From assembly GCF_008932245.1 (NCBI RefSeq), contig NZ_CP034910.1:930001-994000 (forward strand): a DNA stretch of 64,000 nt, written 5' to 3'. Below are positions 7,998-15,675 of this stretch, piece after piece (the first letter of the stretch is position 1; the number at the start of each line of letters is the position of its first letter). Both the position numbers and the translations under genes were made by a program. Source of the stretch: Sinorhizobium alkalisoli (GTDB lineage Bacteria > Pseudomonadota > Alphaproteobacteria > Rhizobiales > Rhizobiaceae). Under the pieces are notes generated by a model, which was not told the origin of the DNA, made no database searches, and was given only the letters and a program-made list of their open reading frames with translations.

Positions 7998-8366
7998 ATG
8001 TTGCTGCATCAGCAGCAAGCTTCCAGGCTCCAGGCCGAGGAAGATCTGCGCCAGCGGATCTGTTCATTCTGGCTCACGCGAAACCAAAAGGCGCCCGAAA
8101 CAGTGTCGCGAGTTGAAACATGGCAAGATCTTGTTGCCGAGCTCTCTGCGAGGGGTGTGCCCACGCCGATCAATGATCGCTATGACCGCGCAGTTACCGG
8201 TCTTATGAATGGCGTCTTGAGCGCGCGTGAGAAGACACCCGTGGGATGGGATTTCAAAAGTTTGATCCAGGTCGTTCATCGGATGTGTGATGGGTACCCG
8301 GAACACGCGCTGACTATGGGCTTTGCTCTTCGAGAATACGAATGCGATGACCTGATAAAAGCCTAG
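7992..8366 (+). CDS. Hypothetical protein
   Basis: I do not recognise this 124-residue protein. It is soluble and rather hydrophilic, with no signal peptide, no membrane segment and no familiar catalytic motif; predicted mostly helical by eye (RLQAEEDLRQRICSFW, TWQDLVAELSAR). GTG 7992 or ATG 7998 could be the start; both lie inside the right arm of a perfect inverted repeat. It lies between vapBC and abiE genes, so it may be another stress or defence accessory, but nothing in the sequence proves that. The codon pattern looks real but only moderately convincing. Confidence 0.5.
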   Translation: MTMLLHQQQASRLQAEEDLRQRICSFWLTRNQKAPETVSRVETWQDLVAELSARGVPTPINDRYDRAVTGLMNGVLSAREKTPVGWDFKSLIQVVHRMCDGYPEHALTMGFALREYECDDLIKA

Positions 8367-8690
8367 GACAAAAGGGGAAAATGGGCGAGACGATCACAGG
8401 TCATGCGACAGGCGATCCCGGATGGTGATGAGCGTTTTCTGTCAGATTCCGAGACGCTGCCTTTTCTGAAATTCATGTTTCCGGCAGTCGGAGCGCGGGT
8501 CGAAAAATTTCTGACCTCGGACTTGGCGAGGTCGCGATTTTGATCGCCTTGTAAAATCATGTTCGACAATGAGGCTTTTTCGTCGGTTTGGGCAGGGGAG
8601 CTGTTTTTGGATAGATTTTCGGTGCCTCCCAAACAGGTCAAAGTGCAGGTTTTCGCTTCGCTTGGAGTCGCGCAACATTCCGACCTTGAA
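8367..8690. other. Intergenic region upstream of abiEi
   Basis: No confident gene. A 15-codon frame at 8381 with a good ribosome site (AAAGGGGAAA) and a 46-codon frame at 8403-8543 in another register could be pieces of one small broken gene, but I recognise neither. This stretch is visibly more AT-rich than its surroundings. Confidence 0.4.
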
Positions 8691-8720
8691 TGTCAGAAAA
8701 AGAAGGCCTTTTTTCTGACA
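8691..8720. promoter_or_regulatory. Inverted repeat, probable AbiEi operator
   Basis: TGTCAGAAAA (8691-8700) and TTTTCTGACA (8711-8720) are exact reverse complements, with one more A-T pair inside. The repeat ends one base before the abiEi ATG at 8722. AbiEi-family antitoxins are known to bind inverted repeats in their own promoter and repress the operon, so this is the natural candidate site. Because it abuts the start codon it would also lie in the mRNA leader. Confidence 0.65.
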
Positions 8721-8721
8721 C

Positions 8722-9351
8722 ATGAAAGCCATTGCGACATCAGTCCCGGATCAGATCATGCGGCGCGCCCGTGCACGCGGGCGTGGTGGGGTTTTCACGC
8801 CTAGCGACTTCCTGGATGTGGCTGAACGCGCGGCTGTCGACCAGGCGCTCTCCCGACTGGTCAAGGCTGGAAAGCTTCGGCGCCTAGCGCGAGGCCTGTA
8901 TGACTTCCCGAAGGTCCATCCGCAACTTGGTCCCCTTTCGCCGACTCCCGACGATGTCGCGCAAGCATTGGCGCGGGAAACCGGATCCCAGGTGCAGATC
9001 GCGGGTGCGCGTGCAGCGAACGCGCTCGGTCTTTCCACTCAGGTTCCGGCAAAGAGCATCTATCTGACCGATGGCCCCTCCCGCCGCGTCGTACTGGGCA
9101 AGCGCGTGGTCGATCTGCGTCACGCCTCGCCCAAGCATCTGATCGCTCCGGGCAGCGCGGCTGGCACAGTCGTACAGGCCCTTCGTCACGTGGGGGCGGT
9201 ACGTGCTCGCGACGTCGCGCAGGTCGCGGCGCGTCGTCTTTCGGTCAGCGACAAGAAGACGCTCGCATCGACTGCGGTCCAAGCTCCCGCCTGGATGCGG
9301 CCGACGCTCGTTTCGATAGCCAATACAGCGTCGGGTGAGATCGATGGATAA
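8722..9351 (+). CDS. abiEi: AbiEi-family antitoxin (winged-helix, DUF6088-like)
   Basis: The 209-residue protein has an N-terminal winged-helix domain (GGVFTPSDFLDVAERAAVDQ onward, residues ~20-75) and a C-terminal AbiEi domain (GARAANALGLSTQVPAK, DLRHASPKHLI). This is the antitoxin and autoregulator of type IV AbiE systems, which block phage spread by abortive infection. ATG 8722 lies directly after an inverted repeat. The downstream toxin gene overlaps it by 8 bases, giving coupled translation. The antitoxin looks intact although its partner is rearranged. Confidence 0.85.
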   Translation: MKAIATSVPDQIMRRARARGRGGVFTPSDFLDVAERAAVDQALSRLVKAGKLRRLARGLYDFPKVHPQLGPLSPTPDDVAQALARETGSQVQIAGARAANALGLSTQVPAKSIYLTDGPSRRVVLGKRVVDLRHASPKHLIAPGSAAGTVVQALRHVGAVRARDVAQVAARRLSVSDKKTLASTAVQAPAWMRPTLVSIANTASGEIDG

Positions 9352-10383
9352 GGTAGCTCTTCTTCCAGCCGGCGATCGGGCAGCCCTCTTTGGCGAAACA
9401 GGCGCTGGCCGAGGAGTCGCCAATACGATCATCGAAAATGACTTCTGGGTCTGCTGGACCTTGAAGCGGCTTTTCGGCCTGCCTGAGAAGGATACCGCCA
9501 CCCTTATCTTCAAGGGTGGCACGTCCCTTTCCAAGGCGTTCGGCGCAATCCGCCGCTTTTCCGAAGATATCGACCTATCTTTCGATCGAGCGGATCTCGG
9601 CTATACGGGCGAACGCGATCCCGAGAAGGGAGGCATCAGCAAGAAGCAGGCGAACAAACTTATTGAAGCCCTGGTGAGCGATGTCGAGAAGCATATTGCG
9701 GAGAAGCTACCCGTGGGGTGATGTAGGCCATGCCTTCGTACTCGGAGGTGGGTAGCACAGTCGGATAGTGGAAGTTCACCGTCTGCGCGTCGGTGGCGTC
9801 GATTTCCAACGACCATTCGCCTTTGGTCGGCTCGCCGAGTAGCTCGACGATGGCGAATCGAAGAGTCGGAAGCATGAAGCTCGAACTCGGCGCGCGCGGC
9901 GATCCATGGCCCACTGAACAGAGGATCATTCGCCCATATGCGGCGGAGGACTATCCCGACTTCTTTGAAGAGCCTGAAAGCACCGTCACCGTCCTCTCCG
10001 CCCGCCGCACCTTCTGGGAGAAGGCGACTGCATTACATGCGGAGGCGCATCGCCCCGCCGAGTCTCCGACGCCGCAATATCTTTCGCGGCACTACTACGA
10101 TCTGGCGATGCTCGTCGGCACGGACGAGGGCAAAGCCGCCGCCACCGATTTCGAGCTTCTCGCTCAGGTCGCCAAGCACAAGGCAACCTTCTTTCGTTCC
10201 GGCTGGGCCAGTTACGACACCGCCCGTCCAGGCGCGCTACGGCTCTTGCCGGACGAGAGGCGGACCAAGGTTCTCCGCGCCGACTACAGGGCAATGGCCC
10301 CCATGATGTTCGATGAGAGCCCGCCATCCCTCGACGAAATACTTGCGAAACTCGCGGCCCTCCAAGAAACGACAAACAAATAG
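9344..10383 (+). pseudogene. abiEii: AbiEii nucleotidyltransferase toxin, disrupted by an internal inversion
   Basis: The N-terminal part (9344-9721) has the nucleotidyltransferase signature: FKGGTSLSKAF and FSEDIDLSF. It runs to EKLPVG and stops. The C-terminal part resumes at ~9877 (KLELGARGDPWPTEQ) and continues to 10383 with FWEKATALHAEAHR and LSRHYYDLAML, all family-typical. The missing centre is present on the opposite strand: reading 9870 to 9708 backwards gives LPTLRFAIVELLGEP, then EWSLEIDATDAQT and YITPRV, which fit between EKL and KLELG. The gene therefore carries an inversion of about 160 bp with a few extra bases at the right junction. As it stands the toxin cannot be made. Confidence 0.88.
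9708..9870 (-). other. Inverted segment inside abiEii
   Basis: This stretch codes on the minus strand for the middle of AbiEii. Re-inverting it joins GAG-AAG at 9701-9706 to CTT-CCG-ACT in frame. The right junction keeps about four extra bases (CATG, 9873-9876). Both edges carry GAAG, so a microhomology-driven event is plausible. I see no long inverted repeats that would make it a reversible switch. Confidence 0.8.
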
Positions 10384-10413
10384 CACAAGGCGACCCGGTG
10401 GGGAGAAAAGTCC

Positions 10414-10888
10414 ATTAGCTCGTTACGATCCATTGACCTGCGCCTGATTGACGACCTCGTCGACTTCGCTCGAGGGCGCGGCTACGTGCTGGATTTCTCG
10501 GATTCAAGTTTCTCGGAATTCTTCGCCGCCGAGTTGGACATCGATATCGATGATTCGATCTATGCCGAGCACGGCGGCTCGAAGGGAAAGCGACTGCGCT
10601 GCTTCCTTCTGAAGGTGGACGACGCCACGGCCATCCGCACCCTACAGGCCCTGTGGGAACATCGTACGGAATTCCTGGCGCGCACCCGCCAGCAGGATCC
10701 CGTACTAAACGCCGAGGGACGCTATCTAGGGCTTCTGGCCCGGCTGACAGGGCAGCCGACGAACGCCGGTGGGACGCCACCGCGAGCAGCTTTCGATTGG
10801 CGCCTGCTCGCCGAGCTGCGGGACGAACTCGTGCGTGTCGCATCACTGCAAGCCCATGAGCGAGGCTATCCCTTTGAGAGCGAGAGGG
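10414..10888 (+). pseudogene. N-terminal part of a putative defence-type protein, truncated
   Basis: The frame reads I-S-S-L-R-S-I-D-L-R-L-I-D-D-L, then GYVLDFSDSSFSEFFA, SKGKRLRCFLL and LQALWEHR. From memory this resembles N-terminal domains of antiphage-like proteins that end in a restriction-type nuclease domain; I cannot confirm that without a search. The first codon after the ribosome site (GGGAG, 10401-10405) is ATT at 10414, an unusual start; the first standard start is GTG 10486, which would drop conserved sequence. After QAHERGYPFE the protein stops resembling the family and turns into IS5-type transposase sequence, so any C-terminal effector domain is lost. Confidence 0.6.
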
Positions 10889-11251
10889 GTACGTGGGGCA
10901 GATTTGCCGACGCCGCTACCGCGGCCACAATGCCGCCGAAAGCCATCGGTTCCTGGTCTTCACCAGCGGCCAGAAACGCCGAGTCGCTCCGGCGATCAAG
11001 CGCGAGATGCGGCGGCACTCGGTGATCGAGCCGGTCATCGGTCATCTCAAGGCCGAGCACCGCATGGGCCGCAACTATCTCGCCGGCGAACACGGCGACG
11101 CCATCAACGCCGACTGGCCGCCGCCGGCTACAACTTCTCGCTCCTCCTCAACTGGCTGAGGATGCCTTTGTGGCTGCTGCTGGCTTGCCTCCACAGCGGA
11201 ACAAAAGCCGCGCCGTTTAAGCCCGCTTATTGTTCACGGCCGACTCATTAG
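10889..11251 (+). mobile_element. IS5-type transposase remnant (C-terminal part)
   Basis: The segment encodes YRGHNAA, SGQKRRVAPAIKREMRR, then SVIEPVIGHLKAEHRMGRNYL and GEHGDAINA, the C-terminal catalytic region of IS5/IS1182-like DDE transposases, including the Glu-containing EPVIGHLK. The frame then shifts near 11125 and continues as AAAGYNFSLLLNWLR. The N-terminal two thirds and the left end are missing, so it is immobile. It directly abuts the truncated gene at 10414-10888 and probably marks the event that cut it. Confidence 0.85.
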
Positions 11252-11348
11252 ATGCCAAATAACAGTGGATGGGGGTGTCCACCGGCCAAATCAAACAGGA
11301 GAAGGCTCTCGATTAGCGATCGCACGGAGTGGTGGCTCAGTGCGATCA

Positions 11349-13133
11349 TCAGTGGTTGTGGCGCGGCGGCGTCTTGGAAATCTGACGGAACTCGTCCGCC
11401 TCCCTAATCGTCGCGCCGTCAGCGAGCTGGGTCACGGTCTGGCGGTAGATCATCTGCCACGGAGTGGCGTCACCCGGTACCTTCGGAATACCTTCGGCCT
11501 TGCGGCGCACGATCTCGGCATCGTCCACCAACATGTCGCAGAGGCCTTTGTTGAAGTCGATGCGGATCGTGTCGCCGGTGCGTACCCAGGCAAGGCCGCC
11601 GCCGACCGCGCTTTCGGGCGAGGCGTTCAGGATCGACGGGCTGTCGGCCGTGCCGGATTGGCGGCCGTCGCCGATCGTCGGAAGGCTCATGATGCCGCGC
11701 TTCAGCAGGTGATCCGGCGGCTGCATGTTGACCACTTCGGCCGAGCCCGGCCAACCCTTGGGACCGGCGCCGCGCATCACCATGATGCAGTTCTCGTCAA
11801 TGTCGAGCGAGGGATCGTTGATCCGCTTGTGATAGTCCTCAGACCCGTCGAAGACAATGGCGCGACCTTCGAACACCCCCTCGCGTCCCGGCTCCTGCAG
11901 ATAGCGATTGCGGAAGCCGTCGGAAACGACGCTCATCTTCATGATGGCGAAGTCGAAGAGATTGCCCTTGAGGACGAGAAAGCCCGCGCGTTCACGCAGC
12001 GGCTCGGCAAAAGGCCTGATCACTTCGCGGTCGTCGGATTCGCGGCCTTCGAGGTTTTCTGCCATGGTCCTGCCGGTCACCGTCGGACAGCCGCCGTCGA
12101 TCTTGCCGGCCTTGAGCAGTTCCCACATGATGGCGGGCACACCTCCGGCACGGTGGAAACGTTCGCCGAGATAGGCACCCGCCGGCTGGACATTGGCGAG
12201 CAGGGGTATGTCGTAGCCATGAACTTGCCAATCGTCGGGGTTGAGCGTCACTCCTGCGTGCTTGGCCATTGCCATCAGGTGGGGCTGGGCATTGGTCGAG
12301 CCGCCGATGGCGGAGTTGACCTTGATCGCGTTCAGGAATGCCTCGCGCGTCAGGATGTCGGACGGCTTGATGTCTTCCAGTACGACCTCAACGGCGCGGC
12401 GGCCGGTGCGATAGGCCATCTGACCGCGTTCGCGGTAGGCTGCCGGGATCGCCGCGCAGCCGGTTAGCGACATGCCGAGCGCTTCGGCCATGGCGTTCAT
12501 CGTGGACGCCGTGCCCATGGTGTTGCAATGGCCGACCGAGGGAGCGGAATCGAGGGCGGCTTCGAGGAACTGCTCGCGGGTTATTTCGCCGGCGGCATAC
12601 TTGCGGCGCGAACGCCAGATCACGGTGCCGGAGCCGACGAGGTCGCCGTCGTTCCAGCCGTCGAGCATCGGTCCGCCGGAGAAGACGATGGCTGGAATGT
12701 CGACAGTCGAGGCGGCCATCAGTGCCGAAGGGGTGGTCTTGTCGCACCCGGTGGTCAGGATCACGCCGTCGAGCGGATAGCCGTAAAGGATCTCGACCAA
12801 TCCGAGATAGGCGAGGTTACGGTCGAGCGCCGCCGTCGGCCTCTTGCAGTTCTCGAACAGCGGATGGGTCGGGAACTCGATCGGAATGCCGCCCGCATCG
12901 CGGATCCCATCGCGCAGGCGCTGCGCGAGCTCCAGATGGTGGCGGTTGCAGGGGTTGAGGTCGCTGCCCGACTGGGCGATGCCGATGATCGGTTTGCCGG
13001 ACCGCAGCTCTTCCGGTGTGGTGCCGTAGTTCATGAAGCGCTCCAGGTAGAGAGCGGTCAGGTCCAGGTGCTCGGGGTTGTCGAACCAGTTCTGCGAGCG
13101 CAGCCGCCGGATGGCCTTCTTGTCGTCGGTCAT
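11349..13133 (-). CDS. xylD: D-xylonate dehydratase (IlvD/Edd family)
   Basis: This 594-residue enzyme dehydrates D-xylonate to 2-keto-3-deoxy-xylonate in oxidative pentose catabolism. Iron-sulphur ligands appear in NPCNRHH, LTTGCDKTTPS and GHCNTMGTASTMN. The family signature GAGPKGWPGSAEV is followed by the active-site loop SGTADSPSILNASPESA. From memory of the Caulobacter XylD sequence, length, N-terminus (RSQNWFDNPEHLDLTALYLE in part) and the C-terminal PRHNH are extremely similar. L-arabinonate dehydratase is the main alternative, but that subgroup differs at both termini. No sugar dehydrogenase, lactonase or transporter is adjacent, so it is a stand-alone copy. GGAAGATCA before ATG 13133 is a good ribosome site. 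Confidence 0.88.
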   Translation of the reverse strand: MTDDKKAIRRLRSQNWFDNPEHLDLTALYLERFMNYGTTPEELRSGKPIIGIAQSGSDLNPCNRHHLELAQRLRDGIRDAGGIPIEFPTHPLFENCKRPTAALDRNLAYLGLVEILYGYPLDGVILTTGCDKTTPSALMAASTVDIPAIVFSGGPMLDGWNDGDLVGSGTVIWRSRRKYAAGEITREQFLEAALDSAPSVGHCNTMGTASTMNAMAEALGMSLTGCAAIPAAYRERGQMAYRTGRRAVEVVLEDIKPSDILTREAFLNAIKVNSAIGGSTNAQPHLMAMAKHAGVTLNPDDWQVHGYDIPLLANVQPAGAYLGERFHRAGGVPAIMWELLKAGKIDGGCPTVTGRTMAENLEGRESDDREVIRPFAEPLRERAGFLVLKGNLFDFAIMKMSVVSDGFRNRYLQEPGREGVFEGRAIVFDGSEDYHKRINDPSLDIDENCIMVMRGAGPKGWPGSAEVVNMQPPDHLLKRGIMSLPTIGDGRQSGTADSPSILNASPESAVGGGLAWVRTGDTIRIDFNKGLCDMLVDDAEIVRRKAEGIPKVPGDATPWQMIYRQTVTQLADGATIREADEFRQISKTPPRHNH

Positions 13134-13334
13134 TGATCTTCCTCCCGTTCGCTCCCGTTGACCTTCTCCAGTTGCAACAGAAGCGCGCTGCGTCTCCGTA
13201 GAGCTCGTCTTGATTGCAGTAAGCTATGCGGCAGTGATGATCTTTGTCCAGGCTGCCGTTTAGGTGGGGCGAGATGGCGACGTGATCTACGAGGCCGGCG
13301 CCACCCGCATGCGTCCCGCCGGATCAAGGCATGT

Positions 13335-13650
13335 CGATCTGATCCTCACGACCGGTGGGACGGACCGGCGCCCCGCGACGGCACACCGGAAGCCACGCGT
13401 GAGGTCATGATCAGGGAACTACCGGGCTTCGGCGTGTACCTCAGGCGCGCGCCGACCGCATTTCTCTCCCGGCATCTCCGGCAAGCGTGGCAAGACGCTG
13501 ATCGTCAAGCTATCCGGAGAACCGGGTTCAATCCGTTGCAGTCTTGATGCCCTATTTGCAGCGGTGCCTTATTGCCTCGATCTGATCGGCGCGGGCAGGA
13601 TCGAGACCAATCCCACCCGCTTGAAGGCACCCCGGCCCGCCTCGCCGTCC
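13335..13650 (+). pseudogene. MogA/MoaB-type molybdenum-cofactor gene remnant
   Basis: In three different frames this region spells a MoaB/Mog-like protein: VDLILTTGGT (from ~13338), then PAPRDGTPEATREV and ELPGFG (from ~13370), then RGKTLIVKLSGEP and PYCLDLIGAGRIETN (to ~13615). These are the family's conserved blocks in correct order, separated by frameshifts, with the N-terminal half absent. It is a decayed gene upstream of xylD on the opposite strand. The molybdenum aldehyde oxidase genes at 46-50 kb need this cofactor, but this fragment cannot supply the step. Confidence 0.75.
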
Positions 13651-13924
13651 CGAAGCTGAGCGGCTTGTGGACTTCCTCCGGCTCAGAGAAAGGCACTGGA
13701 AACTTTCTCCATTCTTTCAGTTTCGAGGTTGGCTGCTCCCTTTTTTCCGTACAAATGGAACGACGAGTCCGATCTGCGCGGCGCGAAGGAGCAGATCAAG
13801 AACTCGCCCGTGGCTCCTCGGCATCGTTGCGCTTATCGCCGTCGCAATGGCACCGAAGCCCGCCGCCGCAACCAAGACGTCAAATTGACCTCGGCGCACT
13901 CGTTTTCGAGTTGGCGGCCTGTTT
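13651..13924. other. Intergenic region with no clear gene
   Basis: Between the mog remnant and the DUF6522-like gene I see no conserved protein, hairpin terminator or repeat. A short open plus-strand frame exists but resembles nothing. Confidence 0.4.
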
Positions 13925-14224
13925 TTACTGCGGCGTGATGCGTGGGCTTGTGGGAAGAACCTCCACGCGCTGCGTCCCGACCGTGCCGTCCGCCTCGACG
14001 ATTGCCTGCCAGCGCCGATTGCCGCAGCGCACGGAAAGGCGCCAGCGGCCGGCATCCTCTCCTTCGCCGCGTTCCACGCGGGAGGCGACGAGGCCGCGGC
14101 GCATGTAGTCGTGCAGGGTTCGCGTCGGCCAGCCGAAGCGTTCGGCAAGCATCTCTGCCGGCAGCAGGAATTCGCCTGCGGCATCGTGGGCAAGAAGCAG
14201 CGCCCCGGTTTCGGTTTCGGTCAT
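13925..14224 (-). CDS. Small DUF6522-like protein of the nitric-oxide operon
   Basis: The 99-residue soluble protein begins M-T-E-T-E-T-G-A-L-L-L and contains a helix-turn-helix-like middle (PAEMLAERFGWPTRTLHDYM) followed by a beta-rich half ending in a basic region. I associate this with the DUF6522 family, often found beside truncated haemoglobins and NsrR in rhizobia; that link is from memory. Start chosen at ATG 14224, which overlaps the haemoglobin stop (ATGA). It is last in a four-gene operon. Its biochemical role is unknown. Confidence 0.7.
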   Translation of the reverse strand: MTETETGALLLAHDAAGEFLLPAEMLAERFGWPTRTLHDYMRRGLVASRVERGEGEDAGRWRLSVRCGNRRWQAIVEADGTVGTQRVEVLPTSPRITPQ

Positions 14225-14688
14225 GACAGCGCCTCGCGCAAAATCGGTGTGATACGCATGGAATCCTCGCCGCGGCGGAAGGCGATCGCAAGACGGAACG
14301 AATGGGCGATGCGTAGCGCCCGGTCGAGGAAGAGATCGGCGATCTCCGGCGGGCAGAGCGTTTCGACGGTGGCGCGGAACAGTGAAAGCCACCGATGAAA
14401 ATGCACCTCCTCAAGCTCCGGAATGGCGAGATGTGGCGGAAGCGGACGTCCCTCGTAACGGTCGGTGCGCAGCAGCGTCGCCGACCAGAAATCACACATC
14501 TTGGCAAGGTGCACCGGCCATTCCTCGGGCGCAATTGCGCCGTTGAAGATGGGGCCGAGCAGGTTGTCCTTGCGGATCTTGCCGTAGAAACCGTGCACGA
14601 TGGCATGGATCTTTGTCTCATTGAGTATGTCCGGCAGCAGCTTGCCGTCGATGACGATGGTGCGTTCGGGCGCGGGACGGCTTCTCAT
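14221..14688 (-). CDS. Group III truncated haemoglobin
   Basis: The 155-residue protein has truncated-globin features: VHGFYGKIRKDNLLGPIF (distal region, Tyr at B10-like position), KMCDFWSATLL, and the proximal His in HFHRWLSLF near residue 95. The group III pattern fits a protein of ~140-155 residues without the Gly-Gly motifs of groups I and II. Such globins detoxify nitric oxide or bind oxygen or sulphide. It overlaps both neighbours by four bases and lies in an operon led by an NsrR-type nitric-oxide sensor, so nitric-oxide defence is likely, for example in nodules or denitrifying soil. Confidence 0.87.
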   Translation of the reverse strand: MRSRPAPERTIVIDGKLLPDILNETKIHAIVHGFYGKIRKDNLLGPIFNGAIAPEEWPVHLAKMCDFWSATLLRTDRYEGRPLPPHLAIPELEEVHFHRWLSLFRATVETLCPPEIADLFLDRALRIAHSFRLAIAFRRGEDSMRITPILREALS

Positions 14689-14891
14689 CGGATTGCCCTG
14701 TAGCTTTGCCAGGTGCCGTGGCCGAGCGGCGGGACGGTGACCATCAGGCCAAGGAGCCCCGTCGCGATGCCGAGCACCATGGCGAGCGGATCACCGCGCC
14801 CGGCGCGCGCGATGGCTAGCCCGACGAGCACAAACGCGCCGAGCACGAGAAGCGCCGTGTGGCTCCCCGAAACCGTCAATCCCCATACCAT
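14685..14891 (-). CDS. Small membrane protein of the nitric-oxide operon
   Basis: The 68-residue protein has two hydrophobic segments, TALLVLGAFVLVGLAIA (residues ~12-28) and MVLGIATGLLGLMVTV (~37-52), with R-A-G-R-G-D between them. I do not recognise a named family. It sits between the Rrf2 regulator (15-bp gap) and the truncated haemoglobin (4-bp overlap), so it should be co-expressed with them. A role at the membrane in nitric-oxide stress is only inferred. Confidence 0.7.
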   Translation of the reverse strand: MVWGLTVSGSHTALLVLGAFVLVGLAIARAGRGDPLAMVLGIATGLLGLMVTVPPLGHGTWQSYRAIR

Positions 14892-14906
14892 CCTTCCTCC
14901 TTTCTC

Positions 14907-15353
14907 TCACGCGGCGTTCGCGTCGATGCCGAGCAGCGGGCCAAGCGTTGCCCGATTCTGCACGACGTCGGCGAGCGTGTATCTGTCGAGCACGGCGAGG
15001 AACGCGCCTAGCGCCTCGTGCAGCATGCCCTTGAGCCGACAGGCTGGCGAAATCGCGCAGGTGTGCCCTCCCGCCTGCATGCATTCGGCCAGCGCGAATT
15101 CCTCCTCGGTCGCCCGTACCAGCGCGCCGACGGCGATCTCTTCCGGCGCCTTCGCGAGGCGGATGCCACCGGCTCGCCCGCGCGTCGTCTCGACGAGGCC
15201 GAGGTCGCGCAAAGTCTGCGCCACCTTGAGGAGGTGGTTGCGCGAAAGCCCGTAGGCTTCCGCCACCTCATTGACCGTGCACATGCCGTTGCTTCGCGTC
15301 GCGGCATAGATCAGCATGCGCAGGGCATAGTCGGTGTGGAGTGTCATTCGCAT
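14907..15353 (-). CDS. nsrR: NsrR-type Rrf2 regulator
   Basis: The 148-residue protein has an N-terminal winged helix (MRMTLHTDYALRMLIYAA, VAEAYGLSRNHLLKV, GRAGGIRLAK) and a cysteine cluster C91, C99, C105 that would hold an iron-sulphur centre. Spacing is close to that of E. coli NsrR (C91, C96, C102). NsrR represses nitric-oxide defence genes and releases DNA when nitric oxide attacks the cluster. It heads the operon with a small membrane protein, a truncated haemoglobin and a DUF6522-like protein, and a palindromic site lies 20 bp upstream, so autoregulation is expected. Confidence 0.87.
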   Translation of the reverse strand: MRMTLHTDYALRMLIYAATRSNGMCTVNEVAEAYGLSRNHLLKVAQTLRDLGLVETTRGRAGGIRLAKAPEEIAVGALVRATEEEFALAECMQAGGHTCAISPACRLKGMLHEALGAFLAVLDRYTLADVVQNRATLGPLLGIDANAA

Positions 15354-15373
15354 CTTCGCCGTGCATCCCTTCT

Positions 15374-15396
15374 AAGAGGTATTGTTGATACCACTT
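15374..15396. promoter_or_regulatory. Probable NsrR operator
   Basis: AAGAGGTAT (15374-15382), TGTTG and ATACCACTT (15388-15396) form an inverted repeat with a single mismatch. It resembles the NsrR consensus AAGATGYATTT inverted around one base, in particular the AAG..GTAT half-sites, and lies just above the nsrR start codon. Confidence 0.72.
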
Positions 15397-15513
15397 TAAT
15401 GCGCGAGTTTGGCGAGGGAAAGCGCGATTTCGTCGCAGCGAGCCAAAGATCCTTCATACAGCGCGGGCCATGCCGCTCACCGCATCAGGGGGAGTTTAGG
15501 TGCCGCGTTCTGA

Positions 15514-15675
15514 TTCGGTATCGAGTTGGGGTTGCCTGATCTGCGGAGCGTTTCGCTGAAGCGATATCCCTATCTAATCTTTTATCGTGACCAGCCAGAT
15601 CATGTCGACGTCTGGCGTGTGCTTCATGCCAAACGCGACATTCCGCAGGGGATGCAGGAGCCAGATAATCATTGA
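15514..15675 (+). pseudogene. ParE-type toxin remnant (C-terminal part)
   Basis: The frame gives LPDLRSVSLKRYPYLIFYR, then DHVDVWRVLHAKRDIPQGM and ends at 15675. This is the C-terminal half of ParE/RelE toxins (PYLIFYR, VWRVLH..RDIP). A stop at 15511-15513 cuts the frame and the N-terminal half is absent, as is any parD antitoxin. It is non-functional debris beside the IS110 copy. Confidence 0.82.

Noticed and set aside
7460..8116. 218-codon plus-strand frame across vapB and the 7961 inverted repeat
   Set aside because: It is antisense to vapBC for half its length and has no conserved features.
11265..12467. 400-codon plus-strand frame opposite xylD
   Set aside because: Shadow of the xylonate dehydratase gene, which has all iron-sulphur and active-site motifs on the minus strand.
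15374..15396. Terminator reading of the palindrome upstream of nsrR
   Set aside because: The stem is only 9 bp, no T-run follows, and its position and half-sites fit an NsrR operator better.
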